A stretch of 5,483 bases of DNA from a bacterium (GCA_027069035.1 JALXFI010000074.1:2531-8013); one strand, 5' to 3'; shown: positions 1 to 5,483, numbered from the stretch's first letter. Notes: generated from the sequence alone by a model not told the origin. Program-made: numbers and translations.

Positions 1-263
1 ATAGGCCCCTCTACCACCTCTATAACATCTACAAGGCTTATATCCTTAGGGGACTTTGCAAGCTTAAATCCACCATCAGCGCCTCTAAAGGATCTTACAA
101 AACCCTTTTTTGCAAGGGTCTGAAATATCTTTGCAAGATAGGCAACAGGAATATCCTGTATTCTCGCTATCTCATCAACACCGCTTGCCTTATCTTTTTC
201 TTGAAGGGAGAGATAAAGAACCCCCCTTATTGCGTATTCAGCAGCCTTACTCAGTCTGAACAT
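1..263 (-). CDS. Rrf2-family transcriptional regulator (C-terminus beyond window edge)
   Basis: The minus strand encodes an open frame beginning MFRLSKAAEYAIRGVLYLS and still open after 87 residues at base 1; full Rrf2 proteins are about 130-160 residues. It reads as the Rrf2 winged-helix domain: an N-terminal helix with the AxxYAIRG motif, the recognition region DEIARIQDIPVAYLAKIFQT (about residues 34-53), then LAKKGFVRSFRGADGGFKLAK (about 54-74), which matches the L-x-K-x-G-hydrophobic-x-S-x-R-G-x-x-G-G-x-x-L signature of the wing, and the start of the following helix (VDVIEVVEG). The ATG at 261-263 has a strong GGAGG four bases upstream. The three cysteines that bind an Fe-S cluster in IscR or NsrR lie further on and cannot be seen, so cluster-sensing is unproven. 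It follows the NtrC-type regulator by 56 bp, in the same direction, with an inverted repeat in the gap that may be its own operator. The family is secure; the target genes are unknown. Confidence 0.93.
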   Translation of the reverse strand, partial: MFRLSKAAEYAIRGVLYLSLQEKDKASGVDEIARIQDIPVAYLAKIFQTLAKKGFVRSFRGADGGFKLAKSPKDISLVDVIEVVEGP

Positions 264-286
264 ATAACCTCCATTCAATATATTAT

Positions 287-308
287 GATAAATATAGTCT
301 TATTTATC
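287..308. promoter_or_regulatory. Inverted repeat upstream of the Rrf2 gene, candidate operator
   Basis: Two perfect 8-bp arms, GATAAATA and TATTTATC, are separated by 6 bp. The repeat lies 23 bp before the Rrf2 start codon, in the 56-bp gap after the response-regulator stop. On the minus strand a CATAAT that could serve as a -10 box overlaps its downstream edge; I see no good -35. Rrf2-family proteins are dimers that often repress their own gene through AT-rich dyads, so an autoregulatory operator is plausible. It has no T tract that would make it a normal intrinsic terminator for the upstream gene. Confidence 0.4.
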
Positions 309-319
309 CTGCCGGACTC

Positions 320-1630
320 TCATTTTATTCCATATCTCTTCATCTTTCTCTGGAGCGTTCTTCTATCTATACCAAGGGTTCTTGCTGTTTTGCTGATATT
401 TCCGAGACATACCTTCAGGGTATGCCTGATATGTCTTTGTTCAATATCATTAAGAGAAGATGGCGGAGGCAGGAGACCTTTGAAGGAGTTATATGAGAAG
501 AGAGGGAGTATATGACATCTGGTTATGGTTGTGTCCTTACTCAAGAGTATTGCCCTCCCAAGAAGATTGAACATCTCTCTTATATTTCCAGGCCAATGGT
601 AGAGTTTTAATGCCTCGATTGCATCGGCAGTTATGTTAATACCCTTTCCCTTTGACACAGGAGAGGTTTTAAAAAAGTGATCAACCAGCAGAGGAATATC
701 TTCACTCCTTTCTCTAAGAAGCGGCATATCTATTCTGCAGACATTCAGTCGGTAATAAAGGTCGTGACGAAACCTCTTTGCCCTCACCTCCTCCTCTATC
801 ACCTTATTTATCGCAGCCACGATCCTTACATCTACATTAATTTCTTTAATCGAACCAAGGGGCCTGAAAAGTCCTGTCTCTATAAATCTCAAGAGACTTG
901 CCTGTATGGCAGGAGCCATATCTGCAATCTCATCGATGAATAACGTCCCGCCATTTACCACCTTTAGTAAACCATCCTTTGCATTCGCAGCCCCTGTAAA
1001 TGCCCCCTTTGCATGACCAAAGAGTTCATTCTCAAGAAGTTCCGGCTTAAGAGATGCACAATTTACAGCGATAAACGGTCTGTCTTTCCTTATGCTATCA
1101 AAATGAAGCGCCCTTGCCACAAGCTCTTTACCTGTGCCGCTCTCACCTGTTATAAGAACAGGGAGGGTGGAATCCTTAACGGCGTGAATTAGCCCAATGA
1201 TACACCGTATTGCCTTACTTTTACCCACTATTCCGCAATAGCCTTTGGTTATCTTTCCTTCATAACATCCGTCCCATCCTATCATTACCTTTTTGATAAC
1301 AGTCTCAATATCAAATGCCCCGCATGGTTTTGTAATGTAGTCATAAGCACCAAGCCTGATCGCATCGACGGCATTGGGGATGGAACCATAACCAGTAAGG
1401 ACTATGCTAACAATGTCCGGCTGGATACCTTTCAATTCTCTTATGACCTGTAACCCGTCCATATCAGGCATCTTCATATCCACAATGGCAGCTTCAAAGC
1501 GCATCTTTGTTATAAAGTCAATTGCCTCGCGCCCACCACCAGCAGAAAAAACCTCATGGCCCCTTCTTGCAAACGCTTTGGAGAGGTTTTTCCTGAATGT
1601 CCGATCGTCATCGACAATAAGGAGTCTCAC
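320..1630 (-). CDS. NtrC-family sigma-54-dependent response regulator
   Basis: A cytoplasmic activator of sigma-54 RNA polymerase, 436 residues, which is normal for the family. The receiver domain (about 1-115) has the acidic cluster D7-D8-D9, phospho-acceptor D51 in IVDMKMPD, T79 and K101 in ITKP. The AAA+ domain (about 133-370) has Walker A GESGTGKE at 162-169, the sigma-54-contacting loop GAFTGA at 209-214, Walker B GGTLFIDE at 227-234, the FRHDLYYRLNV arginine-finger region at 287-297, and WPGNIRE (346-352) of sensor II. The Fis-type helix-turn-helix is about 408-434 (GNISKTARTLGIDRRTLQRK). All catalytic residues expected for an active ATPase are present; sensor I reads AAIN instead of the common AATN. 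The start is GTG at 1628-1630, with AGGAG overlapping the TAG stop of the kinase upstream, which suggests translational coupling. It carries eight cysteines (103, 122, 132, 143, 191, 298, 372, 408), perhaps more than usual. The partner kinase is almost certainly the gene at 1641-2816. The target promoters are not in this window as far as I can tell. Confidence 0.96.
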   Translation of the reverse strand: MRLLIVDDDRTFRKNLSKAFARRGHEVFSAGGGREAIDFITKMRFEAAIVDMKMPDMDGLQVIRELKGIQPDIVSIVLTGYGSIPNAVDAIRLGAYDYITKPCGAFDIETVIKKVMIGWDGCYEGKITKGYCGIVGKSKAIRCIIGLIHAVKDSTLPVLITGESGTGKELVARALHFDSIRKDRPFIAVNCASLKPELLENELFGHAKGAFTGAANAKDGLLKVVNGGTLFIDEIADMAPAIQASLLRFIETGLFRPLGSIKEINVDVRIVAAINKVIEEEVRAKRFRHDLYYRLNVCRIDMPLLRERSEDIPLLVDHFFKTSPVSKGKGINITADAIEALKLYHWPGNIREMFNLLGRAILLSKDTTITRCHILPLFSYNSFKGLLPPPSSLNDIEQRHIRHTLKVCLGNISKTARTLGIDRRTLQRKMKRYGIK

Positions 1631-1640
1631 AATTTATCTC

Positions 1641-2816
1641 CTATCCCTTTATCGGGAGACAGATGATTACTTCTGTTTCGCCCTTATCTTTATTGCTCCT
1701 GATCTCTATATCTCCATTGAGTTCCCGCATGATATTATAACTGACAAAAAGGCCAAGTCCCGTCCCTTCCCCGGGCTGTTTAGTAGTAAAAAAAGGCTCA
1801 AAGACCTTCTTAAGATTCTGCAACGGAATGCCCGGGCCGTTATCCCTTATCATCACTCTTATATACCCTGATTCAACACTTGAGGATACACTTACGATGC
1901 CGTTCTCTATTTTCCATAGCGCCTCCACGGCATTCTTCATCACATTGAAGAGTACCTGCCTAAACCTCAAAGGGTCTGTCTTTGCAACAGGAAGCGTTGG
2001 AGACAGGTCTGTTATTATTTTAGTGTCAGGGTAGGCACAACATTTATTCACAAAATCCACAGTTCTCAAAACCACCTCGTTTACATCTACATCCGACTCC
2101 ACGGGTTGAAGAATGCCCTTTCTGGAGATATTAAGCAGGTCATCTATTATCCGCTGACACCTCTTGATCTCAGAATGCATATCTCTAAGATACTCCTGCA
2201 TAGTATCCTTATTATTAAGACTCTCAGAGAGGTCTTCTGAATTCATTATATCTTTCAGTTCTTCCGAAATAACCGATATGCTGGCAAGCGGTGTATTAAG
2301 TTCATGGGCAACACCGGCTGCAAGCTGTCCAATGGCAGCCATCTTCTCGATCTGTGCCATAAGTTCATCTGTCCTCTTCTTTTCTATCCCCTTCTCCGTA
2401 ACATCTACAACCACTTCCATAACCATTGAGACAGACCCGCCGGCATCAAATACAGGCAGACCTGTAATCTCGAGGATACGTTGCCTTCCATTTAAGTGTA
2501 TGGAAAGTTCATAGCGGGTATGGGTTCCATGGTCGATTGTTACTCCGGTAGGACATATCTCGCAAAAGTCTTTACTATATTCGAGTGTCCTGTAGCATAC
2601 CCTCCTTTTCCCGATATCTTTTGAGCCGAACCACTCCACTGCATTCTTGTTCATCCATCTGATACAGTGATTATGATCTATTATAAGGAGCGCCGCACTT
2701 ACTCCATCAAAGGTTTTTCCCAAATCTTTGTTCTTTAAAGCAGCAAACTGGATGGAATCTCTGAACGAGGCGGAGTTTCTATTCTTTAATAAATGTAACG
2801 GATTATAATCTCTCAT
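1641..2816 (-). CDS. Soluble PAS-domain sensor histidine kinase
   Basis: A 391-residue kinase without membrane segments or signal peptide, so probably a cytoplasmic sensor. A PAS domain spans about 32-140 (LLIIDHNHCIRWMN...VVVDVTEKG) and contains a cysteine cluster: C74 followed by Y75, then C85 and C88 in CEICP. A short coiled linker (145-160) leads to the dimerisation and phosphotransfer region with H171 in VAHELNTPL. The ATPase domain has the N box around N295 (NVMKNAVEAL), G1 at D325 (DNGPGI), F box FEPFFTTK at 339-346 and G2 GEGTGLGL at 349-356, so all boxes are intact. It ends CLPIKG. The ATG at 2814-2816 has only a weak purine-rich stretch before it, so this start is less certain than the rest, but the PAS domain leaves little room for a later one. 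It sits 10 bp before the response regulator, an orthodox pair. The CxxCP feature suggests a ligand such as a metal, haem or Fe-S centre, or a thiol redox switch; this is inference. Confidence 0.94.
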   Translation of the reverse strand: MRDYNPLHLLKNRNSASFRDSIQFAALKNKDLGKTFDGVSAALLIIDHNHCIRWMNKNAVEWFGSKDIGKRRVCYRTLEYSKDFCEICPTGVTIDHGTHTRYELSIHLNGRQRILEITGLPVFDAGGSVSMVMEVVVDVTEKGIEKKRTDELMAQIEKMAAIGQLAAGVAHELNTPLASISVISEELKDIMNSEDLSESLNNKDTMQEYLRDMHSEIKRCQRIIDDLLNISRKGILQPVESDVDVNEVVLRTVDFVNKCCAYPDTKIITDLSPTLPVAKTDPLRFRQVLFNVMKNAVEALWKIENGIVSVSSSVESGYIRVMIRDNGPGIPLQNLKKVFEPFFTTKQPGEGTGLGLFVSYNIMRELNGDIEIRSNKDKGETEVIICLPIKG

Positions 2817-2897
2817 AATTCTATCACTAAATCCCGGCTTTTTTTAAAACTGATATTGATGCTACATCGATATGTGAACATGTAATAAATTTTAATA

Positions 2898-2913
2898 TTC
2901 TTCTTTAGAAGAA
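2898..2913. repeat. Short perfect dyad in the leader of the kinase operon
   Basis: The 7-bp arms TTCTTCT and AGAAGAA are separated by two bases. On the minus strand it falls about 25-40 bases downstream of the candidate -10 box and about 80 bases before the kinase start. It could be an operator or a weak RNA hairpin. The AT-rich background makes such small dyads fairly likely by chance. Confidence 0.25.
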
Positions 2914-2937
2914 ATTTAAAAGATTATTAAGACCTTA

Positions 2938-2964
2938 ATTATCCTATTTATGACTAAATGTCAA
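2938..2964 (-). promoter_or_regulatory. Possible sigma-70 promoter for the kinase/response-regulator operon
   Basis: Reading the minus strand, a consensus -35 hexamer TTGACA (2959-2964) is followed after 15 bases by GATAAT (2938-2943), five of six matches to the -10 consensus. The 15-base spacing is shorter than the preferred 17, which weakens the call. It lies about 120 bp upstream of the kinase start in the only sizeable gap before that gene, so it is the best placed candidate I can see. Confidence 0.35.
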
Positions 2965-3045
2965 CTGTAAAACTAAATTATTCCAAATGAAAAAGATGAA
3001 TAGGTTGTTTGAATATTACGGTTGCTTCTCAACATTATCACTCAC

Positions 3046-3754
3046 TTAACATGGAAGTGTGATGGTAAATCTTGTGCCAAGATTTACTCTGCTCTCTATT
3101 GCTATATTACCCTTATGTGCGTCTATCATCTTCTTTGCAATATATAGCCCCAACCCGGTACCATCCGATTTAGTAGTAAAACCCAAATCCCGCTATCGCG
3201 GGATTTGGGAGACACATTATCCTCTCATTGAACCCCCTGATCCCTGTCTGGACTTCATTGCAGACCTTTAAAACAAACTTATCCTTTGTATTCTCTTTGT
3301 TGATCAATTCCATGGCACAATGTATCCCCGTAAGCATGTTCTTGATCTCGTGCATAATACAGGTAGAGTATTCACCAATTACTGCAAGCCTTTCTGAATG
3401 CCATATCTGATCCTGATAATTGTCTAACTTGTTTAAGGTGTGCCTCAAATTCTCCATTAAACAGTTAAAAGCTTCTGCCAGGGTCCCTATCTCATCCCCG
3501 CTCTTAACATCAACACTTACATCAAAATCCATATTTGCAGCCTTTTTTACCATAAGGCTTACCTCTTTTAAAGGGCTGGTAAACCATTCAAGCGCCACCC
3601 ATAAAATAAAAATATTTAACACAAAAAGGCCGCTACCTACAGAAAATGTTACGATTCTGCCCCTTGCAAGTAAGATAAGCATTGCCAGCTCAATCGTGCC
3701 TGTAAGTATCAATATTTTGTATCTAATTGAAACATCTTTAAACCGCTGCCTCAT
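3046..3754 (-). pseudogene. Disrupted membrane sensor histidine kinase with internal deletion and frameshift
   Basis: The 5' part encodes a clear kinase N-terminus, counted from the ATG at 3752-3754 (AAGGG four bases upstream): two membrane segments (about 12-30 and 35-57) joined by a very short loop, a HAMP domain (about 58-110, with SGDEIGTLAEAFN), and the phosphotransfer helix with H135 in IMHEIKNML. This frame runs into a 28-bp palindrome and stops at 3170-3172. On the far side of the palindrome, in a frame shifted by one base, 44 codons (3046-3180) encode the end of a kinase ATPase domain: FTTK of the F box, SDGTGLGLYIAKK (G2), and a normal ending TRFTITLPC. The N box, G1 box and most of the F box are missing, about 110 residues judged against the neighbouring intact kinase. 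Neither piece can be a working kinase. An upstream ATG at 3844 keeps the frame open, but it would read through the hairpin at 3783-3849 and is rejected. The N-terminal piece could still be made as a HAMP/phosphotransfer fragment of 194 residues. Confidence 0.88.
3182..3209. repeat. Perfect 28-bp palindrome at the deletion junction of the kinase pseudogene
   Basis: The arms CCCAAATCCCGC and GCGGGATTTGGG are perfectly complementary over 12 bp with a four-base loop, TATC. On one side the kinase phosphotransfer helix stops making sense; on the other, the F box resumes at FTTK within two bases. This looks like a small dispersed repeat (REP-like or minimal MITE) that inserted here, or through which the missing segment was lost. 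No target-site duplication is evident. Confidence 0.85.
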
Positions 3755-3782
3755 AAAACCCTTATACGTAATACAGTCTTTT

Positions 3783-3849
3783 AAACGTTGCCGGTTTCCG
3801 GTCGCCATTGAGCGTAGTGAATTGGAAATCCGGTGTACTGGCAACGTTT
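3783..3849. repeat. 67-bp imperfect hairpin element between secreted-protein gene and kinase pseudogene
   Basis: The outer arms AAACGTTGCC and GGCAACGTTT pair perfectly over 10 bp. Inside, CCGGTTTCC pairs with GGAAATCCGG with one bulged base, after an asymmetric internal loop, and a further short CCATT/AATTGG pairing is possible. The GC content is higher than its surroundings. It begins 38 bp beyond the stop of the gene at 3888-4469 and ends 28 bp before the kinase start. There is no T tract after it in the direction of transcription, so it is not a typical intrinsic terminator. It may be a mobile palindromic unit that also acts on mRNA stability. Confidence 0.6.
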
Positions 3850-3887
3850 GGCATATTTCTGACTTTGTCTTCGTGCTCTAATGTTTC

Positions 3888-4469
3888 TTACTTGGATTCA
3901 ATATCAGCACGTATAGGAGTACAAACTAAATGGGCTTCTTTCTTGGTTATTGATTGTATTTCATCCATTTTTGACCAGTAATCCGATTTTGGGAAATTGT
4001 TAAGTTGATTTGTGATTTCTAATTGTTTTGCAACATCATCGGCAATGAAGTGATATTTCAGTAAAATTATATTCTGAAAAAAGAATAAACTTGCAGCACT
4101 CTTGTTTTTAGAGAAACAATATTCTTCCATTAGTCCTTCAATCTGGCCGGTGTTTATTTCTACTCCCTTTACCTTCCAAACCGGCAGGGTTTGATTCGAT
4201 CTATTAAAACCAATTTTAATTCTGCTTCTATAGGTCAGATTTATCATCTCCAGATTGTCTTTATAACCTGAATTACTTGGATATTTTTTTATCTTTGCCA
4301 GCAATTCTTCCAAAGAAAATTCTTTGACTTTAGATTCATCTATTTCAAATTGACCGGCTGATGCTTTTGCCGAAAATGACAAAGACAAAGTAGCAAGTGC
4401 AATCATTACGAAAACTTTCATACCCTTTAAGGGCACCGCGAAACATGAAGATGATTTAGCACCTTTCAT
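3888..4469 (-). CDS. Exported protein of unknown function, about 155-residue mature chain
   Basis: I do not recognise the family. The 193-residue product has a long n-region and then a clear signal peptide: MKVFVMIALATLSLSFSAKASA, with a likely signal peptidase I cleavage after ASA at residue 38, before GQFEID. The mature part is mixed polar and helical, with lysine-rich stretches, VWKVKGVEINTGQIEG at about 97-112, and two cysteines, C118 and C183, that could form one disulfide outside the cytoplasm. It has no lipobox and no further membrane segment. The ATG at 4467-4469 is preceded by AAGGGGGAT at good distance; an internal ATG (residue 17) would give a more usual signal peptide with a weaker ribosome site. 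It lies 105 bp after the other secreted-protein gene, in the same direction. Its local GC is low, about 27-32% over two sampled lines against about 42% in the response regulator, which hints at separate origin. Confidence 0.8.
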   Translation of the reverse strand: MKGAKSSSCFAVPLKGMKVFVMIALATLSLSFSAKASAGQFEIDESKVKEFSLEELLAKIKKYPSNSGYKDNLEMINLTYRSRIKIGFNRSNQTLPVWKVKGVEINTGQIEGLMEEYCFSKNKSAASLFFFQNIILLKYHFIADDVAKQLEITNQLNNFPKSDYWSKMDEIQSITKKEAHLVCTPIRADIESK

Positions 4470-4574
4470 TTTAATATCCCCCTTTCGCTCTTTTTTGCCG
4501 AATGCTGCAAATTAGCCGTGAGTTTACAAGTCGGCTGTATTTGCATGGTTGGACCAATATTCGTTTGTTTGCAA

Positions 4575-5111
4575 TTATGGCAACATGTTCGATCGCTTAG
4601 CATGAACAATCATTCCGCAATCCGGATCGATATCTATTGCTCCACTCCATACACGTAAGCCAGGTATTGGTTCAAAGGGGGTTTTTTCGTCACCATCAAA
4701 GGTTATTCGGGTCCCTGGCGCTCCTACCCCCGTATCCATTCTTGCCGGATTATTCCTTGTTCCAGCACCCAAAAATATTGAACCGATATTAAGTGAATAC
4801 GACATGCGTCTTCGCTGTCCGGAAATCGGATCAGTTCCCACGATGTTTGCGAAATACACCTTAGTTTTTTCCCCGTTTCTTTCGCCAACAATAGCAGAAT
4901 TAGAAATAAGATGAATAATCGTGTGATACTTAGAATAATCGGGTTTGTATTTATTGCATTTTTTATCATACTTAACTTTAAAATTAGTCGTATTGATCTC
5001 CACCATCACGGGTAGTGTGTCAGGTTCATTTTTTACGTCTGTCTCTGCAAACGCAAACCCCCTAATAAAACTCAATAAAACAAGCAGAGTGATCATATAG
5101 TTGATTTTCAT
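4575..5111 (-). CDS. Exported protein of unknown function, about 156-residue mature chain
   Basis: The family is not recognised. I place the start at the ATG at 5109-5111 because GGAG lies eight bases before it and the product then opens with a classic signal peptide, MKINYMITLLVLLSFIRGFA, likely cleaved after AFA at residue 22 before ETDVKN. The frame stays open to an ATG at 5156, which would add 15 residues but has no good ribosome site. The 178-residue product has a mature domain that looks beta-rich, with VMVEINTTNFKVKYDKK, a glycine-rich middle (FLGAGTRNNPARMDTGVGAP) and a final WSGAIDIDPDCGMIVHAK. The two cysteines, C52 and C165, lie near the two ends and could pair. No lipobox, no anchor. 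It lies between an IS3 remnant upstream and another secreted orphan 105 bp downstream, probably co-transcribed with the latter. Any function (binding, inhibitor, surface) would be a guess. Confidence 0.8.
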   Translation of the reverse strand: MKINYMITLLVLLSFIRGFAFAETDVKNEPDTLPVMVEINTTNFKVKYDKKCNKYKPDYSKYHTIIHLISNSAIVGERNGEKTKVYFANIVGTDPISGQRRRMSYSLNIGSIFLGAGTRNNPARMDTGVGAPGTRITFDGDEKTPFEPIPGLRVWSGAIDIDPDCGMIVHAKRSNMLP

Positions 5112-5168
5112 GTTCATGTCTCCATTTCCATACATCATATTTAGGCTCAACTTCATAAATAGAAGAAC

Positions 5169-5187
5169 CTGATAACGGTAATATCAG
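5169..5187. promoter_or_regulatory. Small dyad upstream of the secreted-protein pair
   Basis: CTGATA and TATCAG form a perfect 6-bp inverted repeat around a 7-base spacer, 58 bp before the chosen start of the gene at 4575-5111. A TATGAT on the minus strand about 20 bases further upstream could be a -10 box, but I find no matching -35. The evidence for an operator is thin. Confidence 0.2.
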
Positions 5188-5275
5188 AGAGCATACCAAT
5201 CATATTAAGTTACATAAATCAGTTGGTCTTACTCACCTGTATTACAAATCCAATCTCCTTCTCACCCGGTCATAG

Positions 5276-5482
5276 TTAATCATTGGCGTGTTTCCTTACA
5301 ATCTCCCTGTAAATATGTATCTCTAACTCCTTCTCCGCAAGTATCGTCTTTAGATTGAAGTTTTCTTCTATAATATCGTTCAGCTTCTGCACATCCCCGG
5401 AAGATAATCCTCCGTATGTTGATTTCCATTTCTTCAATGTACTTAACGATATGCCATGTTTATGACATACATCAGTATCAGA
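5276..5482 (-). CDS. IS3-family transposase OrfA, C-terminal part (start beyond window edge)
   Basis: The frame enters at the window's right edge and gives 68 residues to the TAA at 5276-5278. It matches the end of IS3-family OrfA proteins: second half of the helix-turn-helix (VCHKHGISLSTLKKWKSTYG, about residues 5-24), where OrfA binds the IS ends, then a leucine-zipper-like helix ending LNDIIEENFNLKTILAEKEL (34-53) and IHIYREIVRK. Full OrfA is about 90-100 residues, so roughly a third is off the edge. In an intact IS3 element orfB (the DDE integrase, about 270-300 codons) would follow at once in the same direction. Here only a dozen or so plausible codons (EKEIGFVIQVSKTN, then a stop, about 5214-5258) appear before unrelated sequence and a secreted-protein gene. 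The element is therefore truncated and cannot move by itself. I see no A-rich slippage site at the end of OrfA. Confidence 0.82.
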   Translation of the reverse strand, partial: SDTDVCHKHGISLSTLKKWKSTYGGLSSGDVQKLNDIIEENFNLKTILAEKELEIHIYREIVRKHAND

Positions 5483-5483
5483 A

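Larger units (their letters stand above)
2817..3045. other. Noncoding gap upstream of the kinase/regulator operon
   Basis: This 229-bp AT-rich stretch separates the stop of the broken kinase from the start of the intact one. I see no coding frame with sense and no strong terminator. On the minus strand it contains a perfect TTGACA with a GATAAT downstream and a short perfect dyad in what would be the leader; both have their own entries. I looked for a sigma-54 -24/-12 element (GG, ten bases, GC in context) and found none. Confidence 0.6.

Noticed and set aside
201..515. Plus-strand open frame of 104 codons beginning at 201
   Set aside because: It overlaps the Rrf2 N-terminus and the helix-turn-helix end of the response regulator on the opposite strand and has no recognisable domain.
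2829..2842. AAATCCCGG stretch before the intact kinase as a second copy of the 28-bp palindrome
   Set aside because: Only one arm's eight bases match and the other arm is absent; it could be chance or a decayed half copy, so it is not listed as a repeat.
3059..3271. Plus-strand open frame of 70 codons, and other plus-strand frames across the kinase and regulator genes
   Set aside because: They lie antisense to well-supported minus-strand domains, match no family, and lack convincing ribosome sites.
3755..3844. Extended N-terminus (30 residues) of the broken kinase from the ATG at 3844
   Set aside because: The extension is the translation of the 67-bp hairpin and has no ribosome site at its start. 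The ATG at 3754 has AAGGG upstream and gives a normal positive-inside membrane N-terminus.
4470..4574. Possible sigma-54 promoter or terminator in the gap between the two secreted-protein genes
   Set aside because: GG/GC pairs occur with nine bases between them in place of ten, and the AGCCG/CGGCT stem has a 13-base loop and no T tract.
4724..4969. Minus-strand 81-codon frame inside the secreted-protein gene
   Set aside because: It is a shifted frame within 4575-5111, which has a signal peptide and ribosome site; the internal frame has neither.
5214..5258. Separate orfB gene
   Set aside because: Only about 14 codons look orfB-like, without a start codon in frame and with a stop soon after; noted within the OrfA entry.

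Overview
This 5483-bp window (about 40% GC by eye) has all recognisable coding on the minus strand, so transcription runs from high to low coordinates. The sigma-54 activator, the two-component kinases and the Rrf2 regulator, together with Ile ATA and Arg AGA/AGG usage, suggest a Gram-negative-type environmental bacterium, for example Nitrospirota, a deltaproteobacterial lineage or another anaerobic lineage. The sequence alone does not fix the taxon.

In transcription order: (1) 5276-5482, the C-terminal end of an IS3-type transposase OrfA, cut by the window edge and not followed by a usable orfB. (2) 4575-5111 and 3888-4469, two small exported proteins of unknown family, each with a signal peptide and two cysteines in the mature chain. 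(3) 3783-3849, a 67-bp imperfect hairpin. (4) 3046-3754, a membrane histidine kinase that is broken: its middle, including the N and G1 boxes of the ATPase, is missing, and a perfect 28-bp palindrome sits at the junction. (5) 2817-3045, a noncoding gap with a possible promoter for what follows. (6) 1641-2816 and 320-1630, an intact soluble PAS histidine kinase and an NtrC-type response regulator, 10 bp apart and probably translationally coupled. (7) 1-263, the N-terminal 87 residues of an Rrf2-family repressor, preceded by a perfect 8-bp-arm inverted repeat that could be its operator.

The working core is the kinase/response-regulator pair. It should phosphorylate D51 of the regulator and activate sigma-54 promoters somewhere else, since I found no convincing -24/-12 promoter here. 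The kinase's PAS domain has a CY...CxxCP cysteine cluster and the next gene downstream is Rrf2-like, so a redox, metal or Fe-S signal is a reasonable but unproven guess. The upstream half (IS remnant, two lower-GC secreted orphans, hairpin, palindrome-disrupted kinase) looks like a rearranged accessory segment. The most notable thing I see is the disrupted kinase with the palindrome exactly at its deletion junction. I see no CRISPR array, RNA gene or clear new defence system.
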